A stretch of 64,000 nucleotides of DNA from Streptomyces sp. NBC_00536 (GTDB lineage Bacteria; Actinomycetota; Actinomycetes; Streptomycetales; Streptomycetaceae). Of the stretch, positions 24,329 to 33,590 are shown piece by piece. The stretch spans positions 8,060,001 through 8,124,000 of the forward strand of contig NZ_CP107819.1 of NCBI RefSeq assembly GCF_036346295.1, in the 5' to 3' direction. Position 1 is the first letter of the stretch, and every line of letters begins with the position of its first letter. Made by a program: the position numbers and the translations under genes. The notes below the pieces were generated by a model. That model did not search any database. It was given only the letters and a program-made list of their open reading frames with translations, and had not been told where the DNA came from.

Positions 24329-25830
24329 ACTCTGTTGCGGCGGCGGGCAGCCGGCCGGAAAGGACGATGTCCCTCGTGAACCGCAGCGGTACCGCTCACG
24401 ACATCGCCGTGGTGGGCGCGGGCGCCGCCGGTGCCCTGACGGCGCTGCGCCTGCTCCACAACGCGGCCGTCGGCAACCCGGTCGTCGGCAACGCGGCCGT
24501 CGGCCCGCCCGCGCCGGTCCGGATCTGGCTCATCGACCCCGAAACCACAGGCCGGGGGCTGGCTTTCGGAACCGATGAGCCGCACCACCTGCTGAACGTC
24601 CCGGCCGGCCGGATGAGTGCCCACCGAGACGATCCCGGCCACTTCGTACGCTGGCTCGGCGACCGGGGCGGCGAGCACGACTTCGTGCCCCGGGGCCTCT
24701 TCGGCCGGTATCTCGCCGAGACCCTGGAGGCGGTGAGCAACCGCGGTGACGTCCCCGCGCTCGTTCGGGTGCCCGACCGCGTCGTCAGCATCGGCCACCG
24801 CCCGGAGTCGGCCGCCTCACCGCTGAGTCTGCGGCTGCGTGGCGGGCAGTCGCTCGACGTCGACGCCGCGGTGCTGGCCCTCGGCAACTTCGCGCCCGGC
24901 CTGGCCTGGGCGCCACCGGCGCTGCGTGACTCGGAGACGTTCCTGGCCGACCCCTGGGCATCCGGCGCCCTCACGAAGGTCCCGGAGGACCGTGACGTCC
25001 TGCTCGTCGGCACCGGCCTGACCATGGTGGACATGGCACTCAGCCTCCAGCGCCCCGGACGCGTCGTGCACGCGCTGTCGCGGCACGGCCTGATCCCCCA
25101 GCCGCACGCCACCACCCCGGTCCTCGCCCCGGCCGCCCCCGAGCTCGACACCCACGCGGGGCTGGCCGCGCTGCGCCGGGCGGTGCTGCGACACATCGCC
25201 CACTGCCGCCGCGTACACGGCGACTGGCGGGCGGGGGTGGACAGCCTCCGTCCCGTGACCAGCGCCCTGTGGCAGCAACTGTCACCCGCCGATCAGGCCC
25301 GGCTGCTGGCCCAGAACCTTCGGCTCTGGGAGACCCACCGCCACCGGATCCCGCCGAGCAGCGCCAAGGCTCTGCGCACCGCTGTGGACACGGGTCTGGT
25401 CAGTATCGGCCGGGGCGTCGTGGCCAACGCCAAGACCGCCGCGGATACGCCCGGTGATGTCGTCGAGGTCCAGTTGGACAACGGCCGTCGGCTGCGGGTT
25501 GGGGCAGTGCTGAACTGCACCGGCTCCGAGGCTGACCTCACCCGGATCGACGACTGCCTGGTCACCCACCTGCTCGACACCGGCCTCGGTTCGCCGGCCC
25601 CCGTCGGCGGCGGATTCGACACCACTGCCCGCGGTCGGCTGCGCCCCGCGGGCGACCGGGCACCAGCACCGCTGTGGACTCTGGGGTCGCTCCGGCGCGG
25701 CAACCTGCTGGAGACAACCGCCATCCCGGAGATCCGCTGCCAGGCCGACGACCTCGCCCTCCTGCTGCTGGACCGCAGTGCGGTGCGAACGCCGGGCGAG
25801 GCAGCACCGGCCCACCGAGAGGGTGTTTAG
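24325..25830 (+). CDS. FAD/NAD(P)-binding protein (FAD_NAD_bind family)
   Basis: The 501-residue flavoprotein has an N-terminal Rossmann motif (AVVGAGAAGALTALRLL), the family signature GRGLAFGTDEPHHLLNVPAG, and a second nucleotide site (DVLLVGTGLTMVDMALSL). This group resembles hydroxyacyl or amine-oxidising flavoproteins of unknown substrate. The start GTG overlaps the stop of the thiol dioxygenase; an internal ATG at 24367 could also serve. A short direct repeat (GTCGGCAACG) near residues 50-60 lengthens a loop. It probably acts in the same thiol pathway as its neighbour. Confidence 0.87.
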   Translation: MNSVAAAGSRPERTMSLVNRSGTAHDIAVVGAGAAGALTALRLLHNAAVGNPVVGNAAVGPPAPVRIWLIDPETTGRGLAFGTDEPHHLLNVPAGRMSAHRDDPGHFVRWLGDRGGEHDFVPRGLFGRYLAETLEAVSNRGDVPALVRVPDRVVSIGHRPESAASPLSLRLRGGQSLDVDAAVLALGNFAPGLAWAPPALRDSETFLADPWASGALTKVPEDRDVLLVGTGLTMVDMALSLQRPGRVVHALSRHGLIPQPHATTPVLAPAAPELDTHAGLAALRRAVLRHIAHCRRVHGDWRAGVDSLRPVTSALWQQLSPADQARLLAQNLRLWETHRHRIPPSSAKALRTAVDTGLVSIGRGVVANAKTAADTPGDVVEVQLDNGRRLRVGAVLNCTGSEADLTRIDDCLVTHLLDTGLGSPAPVGGGFDTTARGRLRPAGDRAPAPLWTLGSLRRGNLLETTAIPEIRCQADDLALLLLDRSAVRTPGEAAPAHREGV

Positions 25831-25850
25831 CGCGCCATACGTACGTCCCT

Positions 25851-25893
25851 GTGCGGTGGAACTCGCGGCCCTCGGCGGTGAGTTCCACCGCAC
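25851..25893. terminator. Bidirectional hairpin terminator
   Basis: GTGCGGTGGAACTC (25851-25864) and GAGTTCCACCGCAC (25880-25893) form a perfect 14-bp stem with a 15-base loop between the convergent flavoprotein and kinase genes. Confidence 0.85.
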
Positions 25894-25965
25894 GAAGCTG
25901 AGCTTGACTCTGTCGGCGCTCCCCACCCTCACCCGCGCGCCGGACAGCTCGGCCCTACCGTCGGG

Positions 25966-27954
25966 TCAGGCGCCCTGAAAGACCTTCGTGCAGAGCAGGG
26001 TCGCCCCGTCGTCCACCAGCCAGGACCAGTAGCGGGTCTGATCGCCCTGCGTGCGCCGACAGTTGTTGCTGTTGGCGCCCGCGGGGGCCTTGTAGACACC
26101 CGTGATGTGCATGACCTGGTTGTAGCCGGAGGGGACCAGGGTCGCAGGGCAGTCGACCAGGGTCAGCGCGCCGAGCCAGATGGTGTCGCCCGACTGGTGG
26201 GCAAGCATGCAGTAGGTCGGGTGGTAGACGCCGCTGAGGCAGAGCCTCGTGGTCCGGCCGCTGCTCGGGGACTGGTACGTCCACTGCACCTTGCCCACGC
26301 CGGTGGGACAGCTGCCGTCGGTGACGCTGCTGACCCAGACGTGCGCCCTCTCACTCGCGCAGGGCACGGCGCCGGGCGGCGCCTGCGCGCTCCATGTGAG
26401 GCGGTCGTATCCGGCTGCCCCCGTGTCGTACACGGGGAGGCAGTCGCCCGCCGATACGGCCCTGAAGGCCGCTTCCGTCGGATCCGGGGTGGGTGTCGGC
26501 GTGGGCGTGGGTGAGGGGACCTCGGGCGTCTCCTCGGGTGTCTCCTTCGGCGTGCTGTGTGGAGTGCTCCCGTAGGTCTTCTCGGTGCTGGGCTGCGAGG
26601 TGGCGTCGACCGTGGGTCGCGTAGAAGGCCTCGTAGAAGGGGAAGCACCATCGGCTCCGGCGCTCGCGGACGATGCGCCGGAAGAACCTGAGGAACGTGA
26701 GGAGCCGGAGGACCGGGAGGAATCCCCTGACGTGCCGGAGGTGTCGTAGGAGTCCAAGACCGGCCCGATGAGGAGCAGCACCGCGATCAGACCGGCCCAG
26801 GCGGCCCAGCCCGCCCATGCGTACCGGCCCGACGAGGGAGCGGGCTGGACGGCGCGCCCCGCGTGTTTTCCTGGCCGTGCGACGGCCCGCGCCTGCTTGC
26901 GGAGTTCCGCCTCCCGGCGGATTCGGGCCGCCTCGGCCTTCCGCGCCCTTTCGCGGCGCACGGCCTGCTCGTCGGCGTGGAGCAGCGAGGGGGCCGGCGG
27001 GGGCAGCGGCCGGGCCGCCCCGCCCGCCTTCGTCGCCGCCCGGGTCGCGCCGAGCGCCCGCCCGTGCGCCTCGTACGCCTCGATCATCGCCTTCCACTCC
27101 ACCGGCAGCCAGCGTTGGTCCCGCCGCCGCGTAGGCCGTTCGAGTATCTCCAGGCTCTGCGCCAGGAGGTGCGCCGGCTTGGGCCGGTCGGCCGGGTCGA
27201 GCGCAAGGCACGGGCGGACCAGCGGACCCAGCGACGCGGGCAGTCCCGCCAGGTCGAACCTGCCGCCCTGGACGAGGGCCAGGAGCGGTACGGCGCCTTC
27301 CACCTGCCGGTAGGGCGGACGCCCGACGGCGAGGTGGAAGAGGGTCGCCCCCAGCGAGTACACGTCCGATGCCTCGGTCGAGGGCTCCCCGCGTGCCTGC
27401 TCGGGCGAGGTGAAGGCGATCGTGCCGAGCGTCAGGGAGGTGCGGGTGAGGTCGACGGCGTGCGAGATGCCGAAATCTATGAGGAGGGGCCCGGTCAGGG
27501 GCAGCAGGATGTTCTGTGGTTTGACGTCCCGGTGGATGACCCCCTTGTCGTGCAGGGCCATCAACGCCTGTACGGTGCCCGCCGCGATGGAGGGCACCGC
27601 CCAGTCCGGCAACGGCCGCGAGTCCCGTACCAGGTCGGACAGCGCGGGCGCCGGAACGTACTCGATGGCCATCCACGGCCGTGGCGCGTGCGGATCGGCG
27701 TCGAGCACCCGGGCCGTGTACCTGCTGTCGATCCGCTGCGCCAGCTCCACCTCCCGGGCGAACCGCTGCCGGTCCGTCGGGCTGACGGCGCCCTCGGCGA
27801 GCAGCGTCTTGACCGCGACGAGCGGACCGCCCTTCGTCGGGCGCGCGAGGTAGATCCGGCCCATGCCCCCGGAGGCGAGCCGCCACAGCAGCCGGTAGTC
27901 GCCCAGCTTCGCGGGATCGTCGACGGCCAGACGGTCAATTCCGATGCCGGACAT
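25966..27954 (-). CDS. Receptor-type Ser/Thr protein kinase
   Basis: The 662-residue membrane kinase has a Hanks-type catalytic domain: GGMG in the glycine loop (residues 29-32), Lys49 in LVAVKTLL, Asp143 in HRDVKPQNILL and DFG at 160-162. A basic linker leads to one transmembrane helix (about 379-400), a long Ser/Thr/Pro-rich extracellular stalk and a C-terminal sensor-like domain with paired cysteines (SAGDCLPVYDTG, PTYCMLAH, SNNCRRTQ). It likely senses an extracellular signal and phosphorylates cytoplasmic targets. A small zinc-ribbon/membrane protein gene lies upstream on the same strand, 75 bases away. Confidence 0.93.
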   Translation of the reverse strand: MSGIGIDRLAVDDPAKLGDYRLLWRLASGGMGRIYLARPTKGGPLVAVKTLLAEGAVSPTDRQRFAREVELAQRIDSRYTARVLDADPHAPRPWMAIEYVPAPALSDLVRDSRPLPDWAVPSIAAGTVQALMALHDKGVIHRDVKPQNILLPLTGPLLIDFGISHAVDLTRTSLTLGTIAFTSPEQARGEPSTEASDVYSLGATLFHLAVGRPPYRQVEGAVPLLALVQGGRFDLAGLPASLGPLVRPCLALDPADRPKPAHLLAQSLEILERPTRRRDQRWLPVEWKAMIEAYEAHGRALGATRAATKAGGAARPLPPPAPSLLHADEQAVRRERARKAEAARIRREAELRKQARAVARPGKHAGRAVQPAPSSGRYAWAGWAAWAGLIAVLLLIGPVLDSYDTSGTSGDSSRSSGSSRSSGSSGASSASAGADGASPSTRPSTRPTVDATSQPSTEKTYGSTPHSTPKETPEETPEVPSPTPTPTPTPDPTEAAFRAVSAGDCLPVYDTGAAGYDRLTWSAQAPPGAVPCASERAHVWVSSVTDGSCPTGVGKVQWTYQSPSSGRTTRLCLSGVYHPTYCMLAHQSGDTIWLGALTLVDCPATLVPSGYNQVMHITGVYKAPAGANSNNCRRTQGDQTRYWSWLVDDGATLLCTKVFQGA

Positions 27955-28029
27955 GTCCGCCCCCTCGCCGATCCCGCCGATCCCGCCGATCCCGACTGTC
28001 CGAAACCCAGCTGTCCGAAACCCGGCTGC

Positions 28030-28287
28030 CTAGCGCCCGCATGAGGCCGCGAGGAGCAGAAAGAGGACCACGATTCCCAGTACCGGTAGACACCCGAGGC
28101 CGCCGCCCGAGTTGCTCCCCTTCGGCTCCCCACGGCCGCGGCCGCTCGTGCTCCACTCCACCACGCCGGCCGCGAAAACTCCGGGGTGGTGCGTGGCGTA
28201 GTGCCGGATTTGCTCGAGCTCGCTCTCCGACTGGCCCTGCCACGCCGTCTTGTAAGAGCACTCCCCGCACCAGTGGCGGAATACCAT
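28030..28287 (-). CDS. Small protein with CxxC motif and C-terminal membrane helix
   Basis: The 85-residue product has an N-terminal metal-ligand-like cluster (FRHWCGECSYKTAW, with HYATHH further on), a Gly/Ser-rich linker and a C-terminal hydrophobic helix (PVLGIVVLFLLLAA) ending in Cys-Gly-Arg. It looks like a tail-anchored zinc-ribbon protein. It precedes the receptor kinase gene and may be part of the same unit. It is divergent from the NACHT gene. Family not recognised. Confidence 0.7.
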   Translation of the reverse strand: MVFRHWCGECSYKTAWQGQSESELEQIRHYATHHPGVFAAGVVEWSTSGRGRGEPKGSNSGGGLGCLPVLGIVVLFLLLAASCGR

Positions 28288-28445
28288 GTCGACTCCTCAC
28301 GCAGCTTCGCCGGCCTCACGACCGGGCACCATCGATGCTGGGGGCACGTACCTCCAGCCGGACAGGACATGGGACCGGCCACATGTGACCGGCGGCGCGG
28401 GTAGGCTCGCCGGCGGCCGAAACCGCAGGCAGAGGGGGCGCCGAA

Positions 28446-30968
28446 GTGGTGGATCAGCTGGGGACGCTGTTACGCCGACTGCGCATGGAGTCGGGGCTGA
28501 CACAGGAGGAATTGGCGGACCGGGCGAAGCTGAGCGTCCGCACCATCCGCCGGCTGGAGAACAGCACGTCCGTCGACCACCGGTTGACGACGGTGCACCT
28601 GGTCGCGGACGCGCTGGGGGCCGGTCCGGAGGACCGCCTGGTGTTGGCGGCCGCGCTGGCGAAAGCGGGGGTGAAGCAAGAAGTCGGCGGGGCGTCGGAA
28701 GAACCGGTTCCTGTTCCGGGACATGTTCCTGCTCCTGCCCCAGTCCCTGCCCCCCGGCGAATACCGGGCGTACTGGCCGAGGCGGCGGAGGAGTTGGCGC
28801 GGGAAGTCCGCCGCCGGTGGCGGCTCGAAGAGGAACAGCGCCGGGTCCACGATCCGTACGCGCTGCCAGTGCGATGGCGACGGGCCCCCGACGTACTGAC
28901 GGACCGTCCGGAGAACATCCAGCGGCTTCCCCCGGGCGTCGCGCCGAGCGGGGTGGACCTGGACGGTGATCTACGAGGAGACCTGCGCGACGCGGCCGAG
29001 GTCTACCGGCGGATCAGGTCGGGTCGGCTCGTGGTCCTCGGCCGGGCCGGGTCGGGCAAGTCGATCCTGGCCATCAGGCTGGCCCTGGACCTCCTGGCGG
29101 CATCGGCTCCCGCCGACCCGGTACCGGTGATCTTCAGCCTCGGATCCTGGGACCCGACGGCCACCGCGCTGCCCGACTGGCTGACCGACCGGCTGCTGCG
29201 CGACCACCCCCACCTGGTCCAGCGGGTGCACAACGGGCCCACGCTGGCCGCCGCGCTCGTCGGGGCCGACCTGATCCTGCCGGTGCTGGACGGGTTCGAC
29301 GAGATCGCCGAGGGCCTGCGGGACGATGCGCTCCGGGCGCTGAACGCCACCTCGCTGCGGCTCGTGCTGACCAGCCGCCGCGGGGAGTTCGCCGAGGCGG
29401 TCCGCGCGGCGGGCGCCCCGCTGGTCTCGGCCGCGGGCATCGAACTCGTCGACCTGACCCCGGACGACCTCGCGGACTACCTGCCCCGAACCGCCCGGCC
29501 CGTCAACGCCCCGGGAGACTCCAGAAGACAGGGCTCCGGCGTATGGGACCACGTCCTGGCAGCACTGCACACCCAGGACACGCAGGACACCCGGGACACC
29601 CAGGACACCGCGGCGGCCAGGAACCTCGCCGAGGTCCTCAGCACCCCGCTGATGGTCATCCTGGCGCGGACGATCTACAGCGACGCGGCCGGCACGGACC
29701 CGGCGGAGTTGCTGGACACCACCCGCTTCCCCACCGCACACGCCATCGAGGAGCACCTCCTGGCGGGCTTCGTACCCACCCTCTACCGGCGCCGCGCCCC
29801 CGTACGGACCGCCCACGGCCACCCTCCGCCCCGGCAGCCCCACCGTGACCCCGAGCAGGTCCGCCAGTGGCTCGGCTACCTCGCCCACCACCTGGTCAGT
29901 CTCGACGACCTCGACCAGCAGGACCTCGCCTGGTGGCGCGTCGGCGCCTCGCTGCGCCGCTCTACGCGCGTCCTCGCCGTAGCGCTGACCTGCGCACTGT
30001 CGATCACCCTGGCCGAATGGGTCGTCGGCCTGATCGCCCACCAGCTAGGAGCCGGCGCCGCCGCGGGACTCGGCCGGGTCCTCATGGAGGGAGCCCTGAT
30101 GGGCCCGATCGCGGGCCTGGCCTTCGGCTGCGTGTACTGGCTCGTGACCAGGTACGGCGGAACGACCTTCGAGCCGTCCCACGTACGGCTGCGACTGCGA
30201 CTGCGGCTGCCCGGAACCCACCACGGCACCCGCGTCGGACGCGGGCCGTTCCACACCTTCGCCTCGCGCTTCGGGGCCGTGCTGCCCGGCGGATTCGTGA
30301 TGGGCGCCGGATGCGCGTTCGCACTGACGCTGGAACGCGTGCTGTTCGACATCATCCCGTTCACCAGCGCCGCGATGGTCGAGGCCACGCTCACGAACGT
30401 ACTGGCCTTCGGACTGGTCTTCGCCTCGGCGACCGGAGTGGTCTTCGGGCTCATGGCCGTGTTCGAGGCGCCGCTGGACATCGCCTCCGCGGCCACTCCG
30501 GTCAGCCTGCTCGCCGCCAACCGCGCGACGGTCCGCCGGCAGGTCGTCGTCCTCGTACCGGCCCTCGCCCTCGCGATCACCTTCGGCGGCGGCCTCGTCG
30601 TCCGACTGCTCGGGCTCGTCATCGGAGACCTGAACTGGCTGCTGCCGGACGCGCTCTTCATCGGAGCGGTGGGCGGACTCGGCGGCGCGTTCTCGTACGC
30701 CCTCGCGTTCACCGCCTGGGGGCAGTGGGTCATCCTCGCCCGCGTCTGGCTGCCGCTGACCGGCAAGCTGCCCTGGAACACGGTCGCGTTCCTCGACGAC
30801 GCCTACCAGCGCGGCGTCCTGCGCCAGACGGGCGCGGTCTACCAGTTCCGCCACAGCCGGCTCCAGCACCACCTGGGCGACAACTACCGCCGCCACCACA
30901 CCGCCTACACCCCGGCCCACTTCCCGGCCCCCGCCCCCGTCGCCGCCCACGGGGACGAAACCACATGA
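28446..30968 (+). CDS. HTH-NACHT NTPase with multi-pass membrane C-terminus (NLR-like)
   Basis: The 840-residue protein joins three parts. Residues 1-65 are an XRE-type helix-turn-helix (MESGLTQEELADRAKLSV). Residues about 185-430 are a NACHT-type STAND NTPase with Walker A at 199-206 (GRAGSGKS) and Walker B at 278-286 (LPVLDGFDE). From about 510 to 780 there are six to eight hydrophobic segments, with QFRHSRLQHHL near the end. NACHT proteins of bacteria act as immune sensors against phage, and a membrane effector half could disturb the membrane. The Pro-Val-Pro linker and a Gln-Asp-Thr repeat mark domain borders. Two small same-strand genes follow. Defence is inferred from architecture. Confidence 0.88.
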   Translation: MVDQLGTLLRRLRMESGLTQEELADRAKLSVRTIRRLENSTSVDHRLTTVHLVADALGAGPEDRLVLAAALAKAGVKQEVGGASEEPVPVPGHVPAPAPVPAPRRIPGVLAEAAEELAREVRRRWRLEEEQRRVHDPYALPVRWRRAPDVLTDRPENIQRLPPGVAPSGVDLDGDLRGDLRDAAEVYRRIRSGRLVVLGRAGSGKSILAIRLALDLLAASAPADPVPVIFSLGSWDPTATALPDWLTDRLLRDHPHLVQRVHNGPTLAAALVGADLILPVLDGFDEIAEGLRDDALRALNATSLRLVLTSRRGEFAEAVRAAGAPLVSAAGIELVDLTPDDLADYLPRTARPVNAPGDSRRQGSGVWDHVLAALHTQDTQDTRDTQDTAAARNLAEVLSTPLMVILARTIYSDAAGTDPAELLDTTRFPTAHAIEEHLLAGFVPTLYRRRAPVRTAHGHPPPRQPHRDPEQVRQWLGYLAHHLVSLDDLDQQDLAWWRVGASLRRSTRVLAVALTCALSITLAEWVVGLIAHQLGAGAAAGLGRVLMEGALMGPIAGLAFGCVYWLVTRYGGTTFEPSHVRLRLRLRLPGTHHGTRVGRGPFHTFASRFGAVLPGGFVMGAGCAFALTLERVLFDIIPFTSAAMVEATLTNVLAFGLVFASATGVVFGLMAVFEAPLDIASAATPVSLLAANRATVRRQVVVLVPALALAITFGGGLVVRLLGLVIGDLNWLLPDALFIGAVGGLGGAFSYALAFTAWGQWVILARVWLPLTGKLPWNTVAFLDDAYQRGVLRQTGAVYQFRHSRLQHHLGDNYRRHHTAYTPAHFPAPAPVAAHGDETT

Positions 30969-31022
30969 GCTTGCGCGTACAGCGCATACAGCGCATATAG
31001 CGCAGATGGGGTTCCTCCGTGA

Positions 31023-31433
31023 GTGAGTTGTCCACACGGCCGCCTTGGTCCACAGGCTGGTCCGAGGGACACGGCCACGGCGCTGGCCGCGGTCTGGGAT
31101 GTCTTCGGCCTGACCGCCGAGCTGGCCGACGGCATCGCGTTCGACGAGGGCAGTGACGAACTGCAGGCGATCCTCTCCGCGCAGAAGTGCGAAGAGGGCC
31201 AGCGTCTCCTTCCCCTGCCGGAAACCGGCCCGCCGGTCGTGGCTCCGCCACCGGAACCCGGCGCCGCCGGTCTCGTCCCGTACGGGCGGCTCCTGGAGCA
31301 CGTCACGGGTGCGCTGACCCGACTGTCGGCGGTCGGGGCGGCCGACGAGGGTTCGGCGCGCGCATTGCTGCGGATCGGCGAGCTGGCCTCCGACGCCGCC
31401 AGGGCACTGTCCTACGTCCGGGAGGACGGGTGA
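31023..31433 (+). CDS. Small hypothetical protein downstream of NACHT gene
   Basis: The 136-residue product has a helical core (TALAAVWDVFGLTAELADGI, SDELQAILSAQKCEEGQRLL) and a C-terminal helix. The first 15 residues read in an unusual composition, and another GTG four bases upstream in a different frame opens SELSTRPPW, so the start may have suffered a frameshift. It lies 54 bases after the NACHT gene and overlaps the next gene by GTGA. Function unknown; location suggests an accessory of the NACHT protein. Confidence 0.55.
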   Translation: MSCPHGRLGPQAGPRDTATALAAVWDVFGLTAELADGIAFDEGSDELQAILSAQKCEEGQRLLPLPETGPPVVAPPPEPGAAGLVPYGRLLEHVTGALTRLSAVGAADEGSARALLRIGELASDAARALSYVREDG

Positions 31434-31606
31434 CGACGATCGGAGAGCTGTTCGACGTCGCGATCGCGCGGCTGCAGGAGGTGGCGCAGACCCCTCTCGC
31501 ATCCGTAGCGGCCGATGAGCGTGCCGCTCTCGCCCACGAAGTCGGCGGTTGCGTGGTCGGCCGGTGTCGTGTTGAAGCCGGCCGGGCGCGCCTCACCAGT
31601 GGGTGA
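31430..31606 (+). CDS. 58-residue hypothetical protein
   Basis: The GTG at 31430 overlaps the stop of the preceding gene (GTGA), indicating translational coupling. The product reads TTIGELFDVAIARLQEVAQT followed by an alanine-rich helix and ends in Thr-Ser-Gly. Its last 14 bases overlap the 3' end of the convergent gene. Function unknown; it may be shortened at its C-terminus. Confidence 0.55.
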   Translation: MTTIGELFDVAIARLQEVAQTPLASVAADERAALAHEVGGCVVGRCRVEAGRARLTSG

Positions 31607-32369
31607 GATCGAATACCGTCGCGCAGTAGGGGTCGGTCTCGTCCGACGGGTTGTAGCTCAGTTGGTCGTCGGCGATGAGGCTGGGGAGTGCCGCTGACAG
31701 GCCCGTGATGGCGGAGATCACCGCGCCGTGGCGGTCGCGCAGTCCCACGTCGAGCCCGACGGTGCCGGGCAGGCCGCCGCCGGTGACGTACAGACGTGCG
31801 CGTTCCCGCCCCTTGTCGAGCAGGAGGAATCCCAGCAGGACAAGGCCGTCTTGGCTGCCCGTGCCCGCGTCCGTGTCCCCGGCCGTGTCCCGGCTTGGCG
31901 CGATACCGGCGGCGGCCGCGTACAGGGCGTCCGATAGGTCGAGCGCCGCGGGGTGGGCGTCCAGGATCTTCCGCACGGTGTCCACCGGTACAACGGGGAT
32001 GCCGTGGCCGTCCCGTGGGCCGGCAGGCGCGGGGGGTCGGTCGCCGGGGGAGTGCCGTACGAGCTGTCGTACGGCGGCCACCAGCTCGGCGGCGGGTACG
32101 TCGTTCCCGTCGGGGTCCAGGAGGGGGACGTCGTAGGCCCTCGACGTCGTCGGGGCGGTGCCGTCCCACACCACGACGCGTACGAGGTCCCGATGCTGCG
32201 GCAGGGGCAGTACGCCCCTGACCACAGGACCGCCTCCCAAAGGTGTTGCCGTGAGGCGGAGCATCTCCCGGGCGGCCGCGGCCTGCAGCTGTGTCAGACC
32301 GACGCCGTCCCATCGCGCCGCAGGCTGCGCTGACCGCTCGTCGCCGTCGGAGGAGGCTGGTGCCTTCAC
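31593..32369 (-). CDS. Hypothetical protein, possible partner of toxin-like gene
   Basis: The 258-residue protein opens KAPASSDGDERSAQPAARWD and contains VRGVLPLPQHRDLVRVVVWD, a helical middle (AAELVAAVRQLVRHSP) and a beta-rich end (RARLYVTGGGLPGTVGLDVG). There is no signal peptide or membrane segment. Its GTG start overlaps the stop of the upstream gene, which encodes a toxin-like domain, so it could be an immunity or accessory protein. The family is not recognised. Confidence 0.65.
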   Translation of the reverse strand: MKAPASSDGDERSAQPAARWDGVGLTQLQAAAAREMLRLTATPLGGGPVVRGVLPLPQHRDLVRVVVWDGTAPTTSRAYDVPLLDPDGNDVPAAELVAAVRQLVRHSPGDRPPAPAGPRDGHGIPVVPVDTVRKILDAHPAALDLSDALYAAAAGIAPSRDTAGDTDAGTGSQDGLVLLGFLLLDKGRERARLYVTGGGLPGTVGLDVGLRDRHGAVISAITGLSAALPSLIADDQLSYNPSDETDPYCATVFDLTHW

Positions 32370-32755
32370 GTCTCATTCACCGCGTTCGGGCATTTGTTGC
32401 GGGCCACGCGCTCGCAGTAGGCGGTGATCGTGCCGATCTTCTGGCCCTGGTCGGCGGGCTTGTAGACGTTGTCCGCGGTCTCGTAGTCGTACTGGGCGAT
32501 GACCTTGATCCGGGCGAGGATGGCTCCCAGTCTGTTGACCAGGACGCCGCCGTACTCCCGGCGCACGCCCTTCTTCACGGGGTGTTCGCTGGTCACGATC
32601 TTGATGACCTTCGGGTCGTGGATGTTGTGTTCTTGTGAGAAGTGCTGCCAGCCCGTGTCCGAACCGCCGAGGGTCAGCGGCCACCAGGCGTCAGCTCGGG
32701 GCAACCGGGAACGGTGCACGGGGCACTCGGCTTGCGAGGCATGGGGTACCTCCAA
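32366..32755 (-). CDS. Orphan toxin C-terminal-like domain
   Basis: The 129-residue product is dominated by a compact domain, GWQHFSQEHNIHDPKVIKIV, followed by VLVNRLGAILARIKVIAQYD and ending GTITAYCERVARNKCPNAVN. The charged His, Arg, Tyr and paired Cys pattern is like small nuclease tips of polymorphic toxins, which normally follow a long delivery region. That region is missing; the first 30 residues are low-quality sequence. It is coupled by GTGA to the next gene. The toxin reading is inference. Confidence 0.5.
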   Translation of the reverse strand: MEVPHASQAECPVHRSRLPRADAWWPLTLGGSDTGWQHFSQEHNIHDPKVIKIVTSEHPVKKGVRREYGGVLVNRLGAILARIKVIAQYDYETADNVYKPADQGQKIGTITAYCERVARNKCPNAVNET

Positions 32756-32849
32756 TTCGTGGCCGGAGGGTGGCTGTTGCAGGCCACATGATCATGAAAG
32801 GATGCGCGCGGGTCGGCAGGGAGTCGGCCGGTATCCGTTAAGGGAGACC

Positions 32850-33233
32850 ATGGCTACGAATCCCGACCGCAACATCGATGTCTCGGGCGTGACCAACCAC
32901 AACATCGATGTCTCGGGCCGCACGGCGGCTGTCACCGGCGAGCAGCCCGCACTCGAGGTCACCGACTTGGGAGCGATACCGGCACAGATCCAGACACAGG
33001 AGTCGCCCACTGTTGCTGTCGCCCGTGAGCGACTGATCGAGGCCATCGGCCGCGAAGCGGTGTTCCTCGCCGACCAGCGAGCCGGACAGGCGTCCGGGGG
33101 GCTCGAATCCCTTGCTCGTGCCTTTGCTCTGGTGACCGGCAGCACCGCTGCCCTCGTTGGCAACGGAGCAGACAACGCCACGGTAGGAACCGGCCGGGTG
33201 TCCAGCTTTGCAGACTGGGCCGCTAGCAGTTGA
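32850..33233 (+). CDS. Small protein with NIDVSG repeat
   Basis: The 127-residue acidic product opens ATNPDRNIDVSGVTNHNIDV with two copies of Asn-Ile-Asp-Val-Ser-Gly, then a helical region (VAVARERLIEAIGREAVFLA) and a Gly/Ala-rich tail. A good ribosome site (AAGGGAGA) precedes the ATG. No membrane segment is seen. Family not recognised. Codon use is less GC-rich than neighbouring genes. Confidence 0.6.
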   Translation: MATNPDRNIDVSGVTNHNIDVSGRTAAVTGEQPALEVTDLGAIPAQIQTQESPTVAVARERLIEAIGREAVFLADQRAGQASGGLESLARAFALVTGSTAALVGNGADNATVGTGRVSSFADWAASS

Positions 33234-33590
33234 CGACACAGCCGATGGCCCACGCACGCCGCCCCGGTACATGCGCCGACACTGTGCCGGGGCGGCGTGC
33301 TCTCGGGACGGAGTCGACCTCGCCCCGAAGTCCTCGCGGGTCTTCGTGCGGTGCCACGGGCGGCAGAGCGGTTGAACGTTCCCATCCTGGCCCTCCCGCC
33401 GAGCGTGAGTGATGCCTTCACCACCCCTGGTGAGGGCATTCGTGCGCTCCGGGCCTGGGCAGACGGCCGAGAAGTCAGCTGAGAGTCACTTCAGCCTGCG
33501 CATGCGGGGAGCAGGGCCTTGGCGAGGGTGATCCGGCAGAGCGCCAGGGGTTCGTCCCCGCGTGTGCGGGGCGCCCACAGCCCCGAGGGT
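33234..33590. other. Intergenic stretch with gene fragment and CRISPR-like unit
   Basis: A 61-codon open frame (33297-33482, ending ALPPSVSDAFTTPGEGIRAL and WADGREVS) has fair codon bias but no ribosome site and looks like the 3' end of a lost gene. A CRISPR-like unit follows it directly at 33486-33575. Confidence 0.4.
33486..33575 (-). CRISPR. Degenerate one-spacer CRISPR-like unit
   Basis: The right repeat (33548-33575) matches 23 of 28 positions of the copy at 20450. The left repeat (33486-33513) has lost its first half but keeps GCGCATGCGGGGAGCA. Repeat ends are 62 bases apart, leaving a spacer of about 34 bases. The degenerate copy is again on the left. Confidence 0.5.
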
